Of a stretch of DNA of 64,000 nt, positions 16,101-23,794 are shown one piece after another. The notes beneath the pieces were generated by a model. The model saw only the letters and a list, made by a program, of their open reading frames with translations, ran no database searches and was not told the origin of the DNA. How positions within the stretch are numbered: position 1 is the stretch's first letter; each line of letters starts with the position of its first letter. The translations under genes were made by a program, and so were the position numbers. The DNA is from Elusimicrobiota bacterium (GTDB lineage: Bacteria > Elusimicrobiota > Elusimicrobia > UBA1565 > UBA9628), in NCBI GenBank assembly GCA_030696455.1, contig JAUYSH010000074.1, positions 1 to 64,000 on the forward strand, given 5' to 3'.

Positions 16101-17795
16101 ATCGGCGGCGGACTTCGCGCCCGACGGGTTGGAGGCCACCGCAGACTCGGCGGAGGCGAGCCTCTCGCGCAGCGCGCGCAGGTCGGGGCGGGCGAGGTCG
16201 CCGGTCGCCTTGGGGTGGGCCTTGAGGAACGAGCCGGAGGCGCGCTCGAGAGCGTCCACCTCCGCCCGGACGGAGGCGATCATGGACTTGCCCGAGTCGT
16301 AGCTCGACTGATAGCTCGACATCGAGGAGGAGGCGGATCGCGCCGACGAGGTCACCGCCGCGGCGAGGCGGGCGGCCTCGGCGTGGGACTTTCCGGCGAG
16401 GGCCTTCTCGGCCGAGGCGAGCTGGCGGCCCAGCCCGGCGAGGTCGACGGCGCCGACGGTCGCGGCGGCGGCGGGATGGGCGCGCGCGAAGGCGGCGCGG
16501 GTCCGGGCGAGCTCCTCGAGCGAGGTCTTCGCCGAGGCGACCGAGGACTTCGCGTTCTGCGAGGCGGAGGCGATCGAGGTGTGGAGGCGAGCATCGATGT
16601 TGGTGACCGTCTCCTTGGCCGCGCCCATGATGTCGCCGCCGGCGCGCAGGCGGGCCTTCGCCCACTGGTCGAGGTTGCCGGGGAACTCGCGCTCGCCGTC
16701 GAGGCCGTTGACGCGCTGGGCCTCGGAGTTGCGCAAGAAGAGCTTGCGCTGCTCCATGGTGATGACGAGGATGGACCCGTCCGACAACCCCGTTTCAGTG
16801 TTTATTCGGGAAGAGAAGCCATCTTTCTTGAATATGCCCTGCCCCGCCCCGTACTCGACCGCGTCGTTGTCGCGGTGGGTGCGGCCCTCGGCGTCGCGGT
16901 AGGTCATGCCCGCGTTGCTCTGCACGATGATCACGGTCCAGTGCTTGCCCTCGAGCCAAGCGGCGAGCTGGCGCTGGGAGCCGGCGTCGAGGCCGGGGTT
17001 GCCGATGACGATCACCTTCGTCGCCGGGGTCCACTTCGCGATGGCGTCGTTGATGTCGGCGGCCTGCACGACCTGGACCTGCTGCTGTTGCGCGCCGATC
17101 TGAGCCATCATCGTCGTCGCGGGGACGTTGGGAAGTATGAGGGACTGCTGGGCGAGCGCGGGCCCGGCGACCGACATCGTCAAGGTGACGGCCATCATCG
17201 CGCCGACCGTCGCGCGCTTGAGCGCGTTCCAGGCCCGGCCGGGCGCGGCGAGCTTGGCGGGCTTCGACGCCGGGGCGGGGGAGGCGGCGACGGCGAAGGG
17301 CTGGGGGGCGCGCTCGCCGAGGGCGGCGAACTCAGCGGCCACGGTCTTGAGCGCGGCGGAGGCTTGGGCGGAGCCGGCGGTCCGCTCGGAGAAAGCTTCG
17401 ACGGCGGCCTCCAGCCGGGCGATCTCGGGCTCGCCGAGAGCTCTGACCGCCTCTGCCCGGACGGCGGGCGCCACGGGGGCCGCGATGAGCGCGCGGACAT
17501 AGCCGCCGGCGACGGTCGGGTTGGCGGCCAAGGCGCGCAGGCTCTCGGGGCGGACATCGGCCGCCTCGAGGAAAGCGATGATCGGAACGGCTCCGCCCGT
17601 GAGCGCGCCCGTCAGGCCGGGAACGCCGCCGGGCAGGCCGGGCAAGGCCGCGTTCAGCCCCTGGCTCGCCGCGGCGGCGCCGGCGGTGTTGAGCTGTCCT
17701 CCCTTGCCGGCGTTGGCGGCTTCCTGCACCTGGGCGGCCGCGGGGCCGGCGGCCAGAAATAGAGCGATACAAAGGGAGAGGGCGTGCTTGATCAT
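13152..17795 (-). CDS. Giant exported TPM-like coiled-coil membrane protein with Ser/Gly tail
   Basis: 1547 aa. Signal peptide MIKHALSLCIALFLAAGPAAAQ, then an Ala-rich leader to about residue 185. A second internal signal-like segment (MMAVTLTMSVAGPALAQ, ~195-215) follows RAWNAL. Residues ~235-420 resemble a TPM domain (alpha/beta; KVIVIGNPGLD, WTVIIVQSNAG, DGSILVITMEQRKLFL). Long Ala-rich coiled coils surround a single membrane helix near 660 (LTLIFLVLLGLGTLGG). The C-terminus is an Arg/Glu charged helix plus SSGGGSSWGGSSSGGGSSGW, a tail common in TPM/YgcG-like proteins. ATG 17795 is preceded by TATACT with 7 nt spacing; the track start is too early. Function unknown, probably an envelope scaffold. 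Confidence 0.6.
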   Translation of the reverse strand: MIKHALSLCIALFLAAGPAAAQVQEAANAGKGGQLNTAGAAAASQGLNAALPGLPGGVPGLTGALTGGAVPIIAFLEAADVRPESLRALAANPTVAGGYVRALIAAPVAPAVRAEAVRALGEPEIARLEAAVEAFSERTAGSAQASAALKTVAAEFAALGERAPQPFAVAASPAPASKPAKLAAPGRAWNALKRATVGAMMAVTLTMSVAGPALAQQSLILPNVPATTMMAQIGAQQQQVQVVQAADINDAIAKWTPATKVIVIGNPGLDAGSQRQLAAWLEGKHWTVIIVQSNAGMTYRDAEGRTHRDNDAVEYGAGQGIFKKDGFSSRINTETGLSDGSILVITMEQRKLFLRNSEAQRVNGLDGEREFPGNLDQWAKARLRAGGDIMGAAKETVTNIDARLHTSIASASQNAKSSVASAKTSLEELARTRAAFARAHPAAAATVGAVDLAGLGRQLASAEKALAGKSHAEAARLAAAVTSSARSASSSMSSYQSSYDSGKSMIASVRAEVDALERASGSFLKAHPKATGDLARPDLRALRERLASAESAVASNPSGAKSAADSVAAEVRRVQTALNEHAAGADQLAGSESVLSELEGRERAGSAATDLVTAKQSLREAREAHELGASTWASRLQSAKSALANAERTIADADAAASRNAMLTLIFLVLLGLGTLGGSAFLNWRARKARGKAEAELQKWDGILETKLDAVIDELDKRMDVYVGPITGAASRGWEEETAAAASSVRKDAGRAKLYLAMARSIHDRATALVRPKAMTLGWLVNQLWPSRYLQAEKMLATEPLTFKPEDGFDALFEKASDWRGDLYGEAKDYAPVSENFESVMAKFNATSKSAVSALDEIEKASTGYGAAFDATEAAIAAAEKKASQAAAGAFFKIEALAAAILPQARETLAAARGKAAKNPVGAMKGQGALAERLASDAKSLAELALSMRKDELAVTDPIVAALAAASVGTQWIAGSRAALDKSASELASSLLKNDGALGLAALTAAYAEHTTNLAKAKNGLGRIAASRADAVKSAAAVDAARARTASVLGLEASEVLREAQNDPTERLTAASVALDEASSKLGDGRLAEAEASQKLGADLIGQANAIVAATDMALKEQASDVAGRIAEAERLDALLPERAEVLKTIKRDFAASVLGLASGDFSHPNANGTIEDNIDEASVAVEAAKSKREKAVRSFREAKVLEAAALLDQAKAHEEIAQGRLDEISAKRARLDKAVIDNGAFLETLEAKARAWKTEIPDDKRTMRDTIKSYETSVKALSSARAAADMKKGDPFKAAASIAAVSAGLDSLWVKVNNDRDAYNEVVRSLKAAETQLDSAARLARDSQSDGISDSPAITSALRELAGLKSAYTSALAASDASHGEWPTIDREADRITSQAAQVAASLKGELAAAARATEKISSAASKVREATNWTGSYGVSVPGSPGSGNLNSAKASLNNGDYETAIRHAEAARSAAISAIQVAEAEVSRRRREEEEERRRQEEARRRRQQEEDDRRRRSEEDSRRSSGGSSGGGSSWGGSSSGGGSSGW

Positions 17796-17802
17796 AGCCC
17801 GC

Positions 17803-17808
17803 AGTATA
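17803..17808 (-). promoter_or_regulatory. -10 box TATACT of the TPM-like gene
   Basis: TATACT, 7 nt before ATG 17795 on the minus strand. It supports trimming the ORF-track start by 18 codons. Confidence 0.55.
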
Positions 17809-17867
17809 ACCGGAGAGGGGGGTCCGGCGAATGAGCCATCGGGGCCCAAAGCCGCCAGGTAAGGGGA

Positions 17868-17905
17868 CTAGGAGTAATTGGGACTTTGATGACAATAATT
17901 GGGAC
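17868..17905. promoter_or_regulatory. Candidate operator: CTAGGA motif plus TAATTGGGAC direct repeat
   Basis: In the 177-bp divergent gap, CTAGGAGTAATTG (17868-17880) overlaps the first of two direct repeats TAATTGGGAC (17875-17884 and 17896-17905), spaced exactly 21 bp, two helical turns. GGGCCC and TAGGTCCCAT elements flank them (17841-17846, 17920-17940). The site lies between two exported-leader genes and could control both. Confidence 0.45.
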
Positions 17906-17960
17906 GAAAGACTAACGGTTTCGGGCCCGTAGGTCCCATAAGAATGATTATTTCTTTGGA

Positions 17961-17966
17961 TAAAAT
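17961..17966 (+). promoter_or_regulatory. -10 box TAAAAT of the M1/HAD operon
   Basis: TAAAAT with 6 nt to ATG 17973. The preceding sequence is AT-rich (ATGATTATTTCTTTGGA). Confidence 0.5.
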
Positions 17967-17972
17967 TGCGTG

Positions 17973-20954
17973 ATGACGAAGTTTGTCGGTATGGCCGTGG
18001 CATTATCGTTGCCGTCATCGTCCATGGCTCAAGTGAAAGCCGGTCTTCCTTCGAGTCCTCGACAAGTCTCTTTGCCGTTCCAATCCGTCGGTTCCAATTT
18101 ATATTCCCCTTCCGTCTTAATCTCACACGTCGCGTTGACCGTTCCCACTTTGACCTCCGTTCCTTCTATAATGCCCTCGCCGGTCGCCGTTCCCATCGCC
18201 GCCGCCCCCATCATGAAGAACCCCCAAAAAATCACCGCGGCCAAGCCCGCTCTCGACGCCCTGACCGCCGGTCTCGCCAAGACCCCCGCTGCCGCGGCGG
18301 AAACCTTGAACCTCCATTTCGACGCCGCGAAGGGACATGCCTGCGCCGCTTGCGCCGGCGACGAGGTCCCCTCCGGCGCGCCGTCGGCTCAAGCCCCGCT
18401 GCCGCCGTCCTCCTCCGGCCGCCTGTCGAAGACCGTGCTCCCGAGCAAATACGACCTCCGCCTGAGGCTCGACCCGGAGAACGCCGCGTTTTGGGGCCGC
18501 GTCAAGATTTCTCTGGAATCGAAATCCCCCGTCAAACAGCTCGTCCTTCATGCCCTCGACTTGTCGTTGACGTCCGTCGTCGTCGCCGGCCGCCGTCTCG
18601 ATCCCTCGAAGATCGTCATCGACGCCAAGGCCGAGACCGTGACGTTGCTCCTGGATAAGCCGTTGAAAGGCCGTGCCGACGTCGAGATCGAGTACTCGGG
18701 AAAGATGAACGAGTTGATGCGCGGTCTGTACAAGTCTCGCGGTAAGAATGGAGCGAAGGACGAGGCGTGGGCGTTCACCCATCTCGAGCCGACGCACGCC
18801 AGACGGGTCCTGCCGTCTTTTGATGAGCCGGCATTCAAAGCGATTTTTAAACTGACGCTCGACGTTCCGTCCGGCCTGACGCCGCTCTCCAACATGCCGC
18901 CGGTCTCGGACACGATCCTCGACGGCCGCCGGACCGTCGTTTTTCAAGACACCCCGAAGATGTCCTCCTATCTGTTGGCCGTCTTCGCCGCCCGCCTCGA
19001 GTCCCGGTCTCGCAAGGTGGGCAAAACCGTCCTCACCGTCTGGGCCGCCCCGGAGCAGATCGCGCAGGCCGATTTCGCCCTCGACGCTGGTGAAAAGGCG
19101 CTCGCCTACCTGAACAAGTATTTCGGCGTGCCGTACATGCTGCCCAAGCTCGACATGGTCGCCGCGCCCGACTTCGCCTCCGGGGCGATGGAGAACTGGG
19201 GCGCGATCCTTTATCGCGATACGTCCCTGCTCATCGATCCGAGATTGTCCTCCGACGCCGCCAAGCGCCGCGTCGCCGAGGTCGTCAGCCACGAGATCGT
19301 GCACCAGTGGTTCGGCAACCTCGTGACGATGGGCTGGTGGAACGACCTGTGGCTCAACGAGGCCTTCGCGACCTGGCTCGCCTACAAGGTCGTCGACTCC
19401 TGGAAGCCGGCGTGGAAGGTCTGGGACGAGTTCGACCAGGGGAAGCGCTCGCCCTTGTCGATCGACGCCCTGCCGGGCACGCGCCCCGTGCGCTCCGACG
19501 CCGCCACGCCGGCCGAGATCCAGGCGCAGTTCGATCCCATGTCGTATCAGAAGGGCGGGGCGCTGCTGAGGATGATCGAGAGGTATATCGGTGAAGGGGC
19601 TTTCCGCAAGGGCGTGCAGGGCTACATGAGGCGCTTCGCGTATAAGAACGCGGAAGCGAAGGATCTCGCGAAGGAGTTCGAGCGCGCGTCGGGCAAGCCC
19701 GTGCGGAAGATGATGGATAAGTGGCTGAGCCAAGGGGGAGTACCTGTCGTGTCGGTTACGGCCGAAGGCCGGGTGGTCACTTTGACGCAGGAACGATTCT
19801 CCGCTTTCAACCTGAAGGCCGACACCCGATGGTCCATCCCCGTCGTGGTGCGCTATCGTCTCAAAGGAGAAAAGAAAACGCGCGTCGTAACGACCCTTTT
19901 GGAAACGGCAACGAAGAGTGTGACCTTGCCGGGCGCGGGCGAAATACTTTGGGTGTACCCGAACGCGAACGAGACCGGGTATTACCGCTTCGCGCTGTCC
20001 CCCGAGCTGTTGTCCGCGGCGCTGTCGCGCCGCGGGGACCTGTCACCGGTCGAGAGAGCGGGGCTTCTGAACAATTCATGGGCCCAAGTCCGCGCCGGAC
20101 AAATGCCGGTCGATTCTTTTCTCGATTCGCTCGCCGCGTTCCGCGGCGACGCTTCGCGTCTGATCGTCGAGGACGCGTTCGGGTACCTGAAGACGATCCG
20201 CCAGGAATTGGCCGGATCCGACGCCGAGCGCGACGCGCTCGGCGTTTTTGCGGCGGATTTCTTCGGGCCGCTCGAAAAACAGCTCGGGTGGGATAAGAAG
20301 AAAGGCGAGAGCCAGGAAAGCACTCTCACCCGCCCGACGGTCCTCAACGCGCTCGCCCTTCTCGCGCCGAAGGCGCTCGACCAGGACCAGGTCTCGGCGC
20401 GGCTTAAAAAATACCTCGCCGACCCGTCCTCGATCGACTCATCCCTCTCCGCCGTCATTCTGACCGCCGCTGCGCGGCGGAATGATCCGGCGTTGTTCGA
20501 GGCGTTCCGAACGAGGCTCGCCGCGCCCAAGACGCCCGAGCAGAAAAGCCTGATGCTGCGCGCCCTCGCGGAATTCTCCGAGCCGGCGCTTCTCGACCGC
20601 TATCTCGCGATGACTTTGTCTGACGAGATCCGCGCGCAGGACGCCTGGATGCCCTATATCTGGATGCTGTCGAATCCCGCGACGCGCGAGCGCTCGTGGA
20701 CGTTCGTGAAGGCGAACTGGAAGGCGCTGTCGGCCAAGCTCGGGCCCCGCGGCGGCACGCGCGTGATCGGCGCCGCCGGCGGCCTCGTCTCGCCCGCGCT
20801 CAAGGCCGAGGTCGAGGCCTTCTTCCGCGCCCCCGAGAACGAGATCGAGATGGCGCGCAAGACCCTCGACCAGACCCTCGAGTCCATCGGCCTCGGCCTG
20901 CGCTTCAAGGAAGGCCAGACCTCTTCATTCGCGGGCTGGTCCTCCAGGCGTTGA
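17973..20954 (+). CDS. Exported M1 family aminopeptidase
   Basis: 993 aa. Signal peptide MTKFVGMAVALSLPSSSMAQ, then a ~120-residue Pro/Ser/Ala-rich leader containing CAACAG. The M1 domain has the exopeptidase motif GAMENWG (~404) and the zinc site HEIVHQWFG...NEAF (~439-462). An ERAP1/PepN-like C-terminal helical domain follows. It removes N-terminal residues from peptides in the envelope or outside. The start is ATG 17973; the preceding GTG in the track is inside the 6-nt spacer. The leader and parts of the gene are less GC-rich than neighbours. The stop overlaps the HAD gene start as ATGATG/TGA. Confidence 0.9.
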   Translation: MTKFVGMAVALSLPSSSMAQVKAGLPSSPRQVSLPFQSVGSNLYSPSVLISHVALTVPTLTSVPSIMPSPVAVPIAAAPIMKNPQKITAAKPALDALTAGLAKTPAAAAETLNLHFDAAKGHACAACAGDEVPSGAPSAQAPLPPSSSGRLSKTVLPSKYDLRLRLDPENAAFWGRVKISLESKSPVKQLVLHALDLSLTSVVVAGRRLDPSKIVIDAKAETVTLLLDKPLKGRADVEIEYSGKMNELMRGLYKSRGKNGAKDEAWAFTHLEPTHARRVLPSFDEPAFKAIFKLTLDVPSGLTPLSNMPPVSDTILDGRRTVVFQDTPKMSSYLLAVFAARLESRSRKVGKTVLTVWAAPEQIAQADFALDAGEKALAYLNKYFGVPYMLPKLDMVAAPDFASGAMENWGAILYRDTSLLIDPRLSSDAAKRRVAEVVSHEIVHQWFGNLVTMGWWNDLWLNEAFATWLAYKVVDSWKPAWKVWDEFDQGKRSPLSIDALPGTRPVRSDAATPAEIQAQFDPMSYQKGGALLRMIERYIGEGAFRKGVQGYMRRFAYKNAEAKDLAKEFERASGKPVRKMMDKWLSQGGVPVVSVTAEGRVVTLTQERFSAFNLKADTRWSIPVVVRYRLKGEKKTRVVTTLLETATKSVTLPGAGEILWVYPNANETGYYRFALSPELLSAALSRRGDLSPVERAGLLNNSWAQVRAGQMPVDSFLDSLAAFRGDASRLIVEDAFGYLKTIRQELAGSDAERDALGVFAADFFGPLEKQLGWDKKKGESQESTLTRPTVLNALALLAPKALDQDQVSARLKKYLADPSSIDSSLSAVILTAAARRNDPALFEAFRTRLAAPKTPEQKSLMLRALAEFSEPALLDRYLAMTLSDEIRAQDAWMPYIWMLSNPATRERSWTFVKANWKALSAKLGPRGGTRVIGAAGGLVSPALKAEVEAFFRAPENEIEMARKTLDQTLESIGLGLRFKEGQTSSFAGWSSRR

Positions 20955-22078
20955 TGATGGTGTCAGGCATATCGTTCTTTGCATTGCTGCTCCTGCTCGG
21001 AGCGCCTGCGCCCGCCCAGGTCCGGACCTCGCTTCGGACGAGCGCCGCTCCGGTCCCCAGCTTCGCGGCTTCGGCGCTGATCTCACCCGCCGGGCTCCCG
21101 TCCCCGGTCCTCGCTCTCTCCGTTCCGGCCTTGGCACCGGCCTTGGCGGCCCCCTCGGTCGCGCTCCCCGCGTCCGTCGCCGTGCCCGCGTCCCTGCGTC
21201 CCGTCGCGGCCCCCGCTTCTCCCGAGCGCCCGAACCCGCTCGGGCAGCTGCGGGGCGTCCTCACCGATTGGCTCAAGCCCGACGTCTCGGCCGAAGACGC
21301 CTCCGCCGCGGCGCCAGTCACCGCCTACGTCCTCGACCTCGACGGCAACGCCTTCGGCCCGGGCTTCCCGACCAAGATCATCCTGTTCCGGAAGGGCGGC
21401 GATCGGGAGCTTCCGGTTCCCACGGCGCATTTCGCGGTCATCGAGAAGAGCATCGGCGAGGATTTCGCCTACGGCGGCGCCAACCTCAAGGACTATGAGC
21501 TTCGCGGCGACGCGTCGTTCCGGGAGTTCTTCGGCCCGCAGTTCACGGCCGACCTGAAGTACGCCGTCGAGAACCTGCCCGCCTCCCAGTGGCAGGGTCC
21601 GAGCTGGGGGGCGCTGGTGCGCGCGCTCGGCGACCCGGTTCTCGCCGCTCATACCTATGTGCTGACCGCGCGCCAGCATACCTCCGAGCAGCTCCTCGAC
21701 GGCTTCCGCTATCTCCAGGCCGCCGGCTACATCCGCTATCTGCCGAAGGTCGAGAACCTCCACGGCGTCGGGGGGACCCATCGCACCGCGCAGCGCAAGG
21801 CCGAGCTCATGGCGGAGTTCGTCGATTCCCTGCAAGCGGCGCCTCTCGGCGCGGACGGCGGGCGCCACGCGATCGGCTTTTCCGACGACACCTGGGCCAA
21901 CCACGAGAGGATGCGCGACTCGTTGAGCGCGATCCTGCGCCGCGAGCCGGGGCGCTGGAGCAAGGTCAAGATCGTGCTGTTCTTCACCGGCACGAACGAG
22001 GTCGCCCGGCGGCCCGAGGCGATCGTGCTCCTCCCCGGCGGCGGAACCCGGCCGTACGTTCCCGGCGAGCCGCGCTGA
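20954..22078 (+). CDS. Exported HAD-superfamily-like protein
   Basis: 374 aa. Signal peptide MMVSGISFFALLLLLGAPAPAQ, then ~95 residues of Ala/Pro/Ser/Val leader. The domain from about residue 120 shows HAD-type motifs: VLDLDGNAF (~128, DxDx motif I), LTARQHTS (~237, motif II Thr) and GFSDDTWANHERM (~309, motif IV DD). A phosphatase is the likely activity, but the substrate is unknown. The ORF track starts 86 codons earlier inside the M1 gene; the start overlaps the M1 stop (TGATG), so the two are co-expressed. A palindrome of the TGTTTCCGGAAACA family follows the stop. Confidence 0.65.
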   Translation: MMVSGISFFALLLLLGAPAPAQVRTSLRTSAAPVPSFAASALISPAGLPSPVLALSVPALAPALAAPSVALPASVAVPASLRPVAAPASPERPNPLGQLRGVLTDWLKPDVSAEDASAAAPVTAYVLDLDGNAFGPGFPTKIILFRKGGDRELPVPTAHFAVIEKSIGEDFAYGGANLKDYELRGDASFREFFGPQFTADLKYAVENLPASQWQGPSWGALVRALGDPVLAAHTYVLTARQHTSEQLLDGFRYLQAAGYIRYLPKVENLHGVGGTHRTAQRKAELMAEFVDSLQAAPLGADGGRHAIGFSDDTWANHERMRDSLSAILRREPGRWSKVKIVLFFTGTNEVARRPEAIVLLPGGGTRPYVPGEPR

Positions 22079-22082
22079 CGAA

Positions 22083-22096
22083 TGTTTCCGGAAACA
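22083..22096. repeat. TGTTTCCGGAAACA palindrome
   Basis: Perfect 14-bp palindrome (AATGTTTCCGGAAACAGTC with flanks), lying in the 24-bp gap between the convergent HAD and cupin stops. Confidence 0.85.
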
Positions 22097-22102
22097 GTCG
22101 GA

Positions 22103-22465
22103 TCAGGCCGCGTCGCGGTTGACGGTGTCGGGAGAGAAGGCGGGCACGCACACGGCCACGTATTCGCACGGGCCGTTCGGCGTCGAGTAGCGGACCCACT
22201 CGCCCTTCGGCGTGATGACGGCCTGGCCGGCGGCGACGTCGAAGGTCTTCGCCTTGGTCTCGACGCGCAGGGAGCCGGAGAGCACGACGGTGTACTCATC
22301 GAACGCCGGCGTCTGCCCCGGCTCCACCCAGCCTTCGGGGCTTGTCATGCGCGCGACGCTGGCCTGGGCGGTCCCGGTGTTCACGCCTCCGACGAATTCG
22401 CGGATGATCTTGGGCTTGTTGCCGGCGGCCTCGATGATCGAGGGCTTCTCGATGAAGGTCGCCAC
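22103..22465 (-). CDS. Cupin domain protein
   Basis: 120 aa, a single small beta-barrel cupin (FDEYTVVLSGSLRVETKAKTFDVAAGQAVITPKGEWVRYSTPNGPCEYVAVCVP). The usual first-motif metal His residues are largely replaced (FDEY), so metal binding is doubtful. The start is GTG 22465, 2 nt after the adenosine deaminase stop; the 376-aa track ORF is an extension through that gene. It probably shares a transcript with the deaminase and may bind a small metabolite or have a regulatory role. Confidence 0.7.
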   Translation of the reverse strand: MATFIEKPSIIEAAGNKPKIIREFVGGVNTGTAQASVARMTSPEGWVEPGQTPAFDEYTVVLSGSLRVETKAKTFDVAAGQAVITPKGEWVRYSTPNGPCEYVAVCVPAFSPDTVNRDAA

Positions 22466-22467
22466 GC

Positions 22468-23697
22468 TCAGGCCGCCTTCGGCCCCGGGAAGTGCCGGGC
22501 GGCGAGGTAGTCGTAGCGCGCGGAGACCGACTTCACGAAGGCCCTCTTCTGCTCGAAGGTGCCGTGGAAGAACGCGCCCTTGAAGCCGGCGACGATGAGG
22601 CGCTTGAGCTCGACGCGGGTGACCTTCGCGTGCTTGACCACGAGCTCGACCTCGCGCGACACGGTCGTGTTCGACACGAGCCGGTTGTCGGTGCAGATCG
22701 ACACCGACAGGCCGTGGTCGATCATCTGGCGGATCGGGTGCCGGTCGAGGGACTTCAGCGAAGGGATCGTCTGCAGGTTGCTCGTGACGCAGACCTCGAT
22801 GCCGATGCGCTGGCTGGCGAGGTAGTTCGCGAGGTCCTCGACGTACTTCTTGCGGTCCACGATCTTCGGGTCCTGGATCATGTCCTGCGCGAAGAGGAAG
22901 GTGCCGTGGCCGATGCGGTTGGCGTGGCACTGCGTGATCGCCTGCCAGATGGACTCGGGGCCGTAGGCCTCGCCGGCGTGGACGGTCTTGCGCACGAAGT
23001 GGTTGTGGGCGTACTGGTAGGCGGCCCAGTGGTCGGCCGGCGGATAGCCGGCCTCTTCTCCCGCAAGGTCGAAGCCGACGACGGGCAGGCCTTCCTGCGC
23101 GAGCTCCACGCCCGCGCGCGCCAGCTCGAGCGACGCGGCCGCGTAAACCTCGTCCTTGGGGGCGTGCTCCATGAGGCGCAGCATGTCGGCGTAGTAGGGC
23201 GACATGCCCTTCTTGAAGCGGCGCATCGCGCACAGGATCATGCCGAAGTGAAAGGGGACGTCCTCTCCGGATTTAACGGCCTTGGAGTTGTTGTGGGCCT
23301 TGGCGCCGGCCGCGAGGCCCGCGGCGACGGCGCGCACGACGTCGCGCACGTTGGTATCGGACGTCACGTGCAGTTGGGGCGCGAAGCGCACCTCGATGTA
23401 GCGCACGCCCTCGGCCGCGTTGTCCTCGATGAGCTCCTGCGCCACTCGGGTCAGGTTCTCGAGGTCGGGGAGCACCGCGCAGGTGTACATGAACCCGTGA
23501 AGGTAATCGGGCAGATCCTTGTAGGACTCCTTAAAAACGAGCTTCCGCAGGCCCGCTTCGGAGTACGAGGGCAGCTTCACCTTGGCCTCGCGGGCCATCT
23601 CGATCAAGGTCTTCAGGCGCAGGGAGCCGTCGAGGTGGAGGTGCAGGTCGGACTTGGGGATGGCGGCGATGAATTCGGGGGTGATTCGGTCTTTCAT
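22468..23697 (-). CDS. Adenosine deaminase family protein
   Basis: 409 aa. Metal-dependent deaminase signatures: zinc HxH in SDLHLHLDGS near residue 20, HAGEAYGPESIW (~240), RIGHGTFL, ETCVTSN-type SNLQT, and CTDNRLVSNTT near 320 (the zinc/catalytic Asp). It converts adenosine (or a related aminopurine) to inosine in purine salvage; cytosolic. Some family members use adenine or modified nucleosides, so the exact substrate is not certain. The track start is 22 codons upstream. I use ATG 23697, which fits family N-termini and has a TAGTGT -10 candidate 7 nt away. Confidence 0.85.
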   Translation of the reverse strand: MKDRITPEFIAAIPKSDLHLHLDGSLRLKTLIEMAREAKVKLPSYSEAGLRKLVFKESYKDLPDYLHGFMYTCAVLPDLENLTRVAQELIEDNAAEGVRYIEVRFAPQLHVTSDTNVRDVVRAVAAGLAAGAKAHNNSKAVKSGEDVPFHFGMILCAMRRFKKGMSPYYADMLRLMEHAPKDEVYAAASLELARAGVELAQEGLPVVGFDLAGEEAGYPPADHWAAYQYAHNHFVRKTVHAGEAYGPESIWQAITQCHANRIGHGTFLFAQDMIQDPKIVDRKKYVEDLANYLASQRIGIEVCVTSNLQTIPSLKSLDRHPIRQMIDHGLSVSICTDNRLVSNTTVSREVELVVKHAKVTRVELKRLIVAGFKGAFFHGTFEQKRAFVKSVSARYDYLAARHFPGPKAA

Positions 23698-23748
23698 GCG
23701 CGATACACTACCAAAATCCGCAGAGAGGTTATCCACCGGCGGCGCTCC

Positions 23749-23768
23749 AGCTGTTGTTGACAACAGTT
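23749..23768. repeat. Imperfect palindrome CTGTTGTTGACAACAG
   Basis: 7-bp arms CTGTTGT / ACAACAG with flanks resembling those of the ACTGTT...AACAGT palindromes, but a different centre. It lies between the glycosyltransferase stop and the adenosine deaminase promoter. Confidence 0.5.
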
Positions 23769-23794
23769 AAGCCGCAACCCGGGGACTTTCGGTT

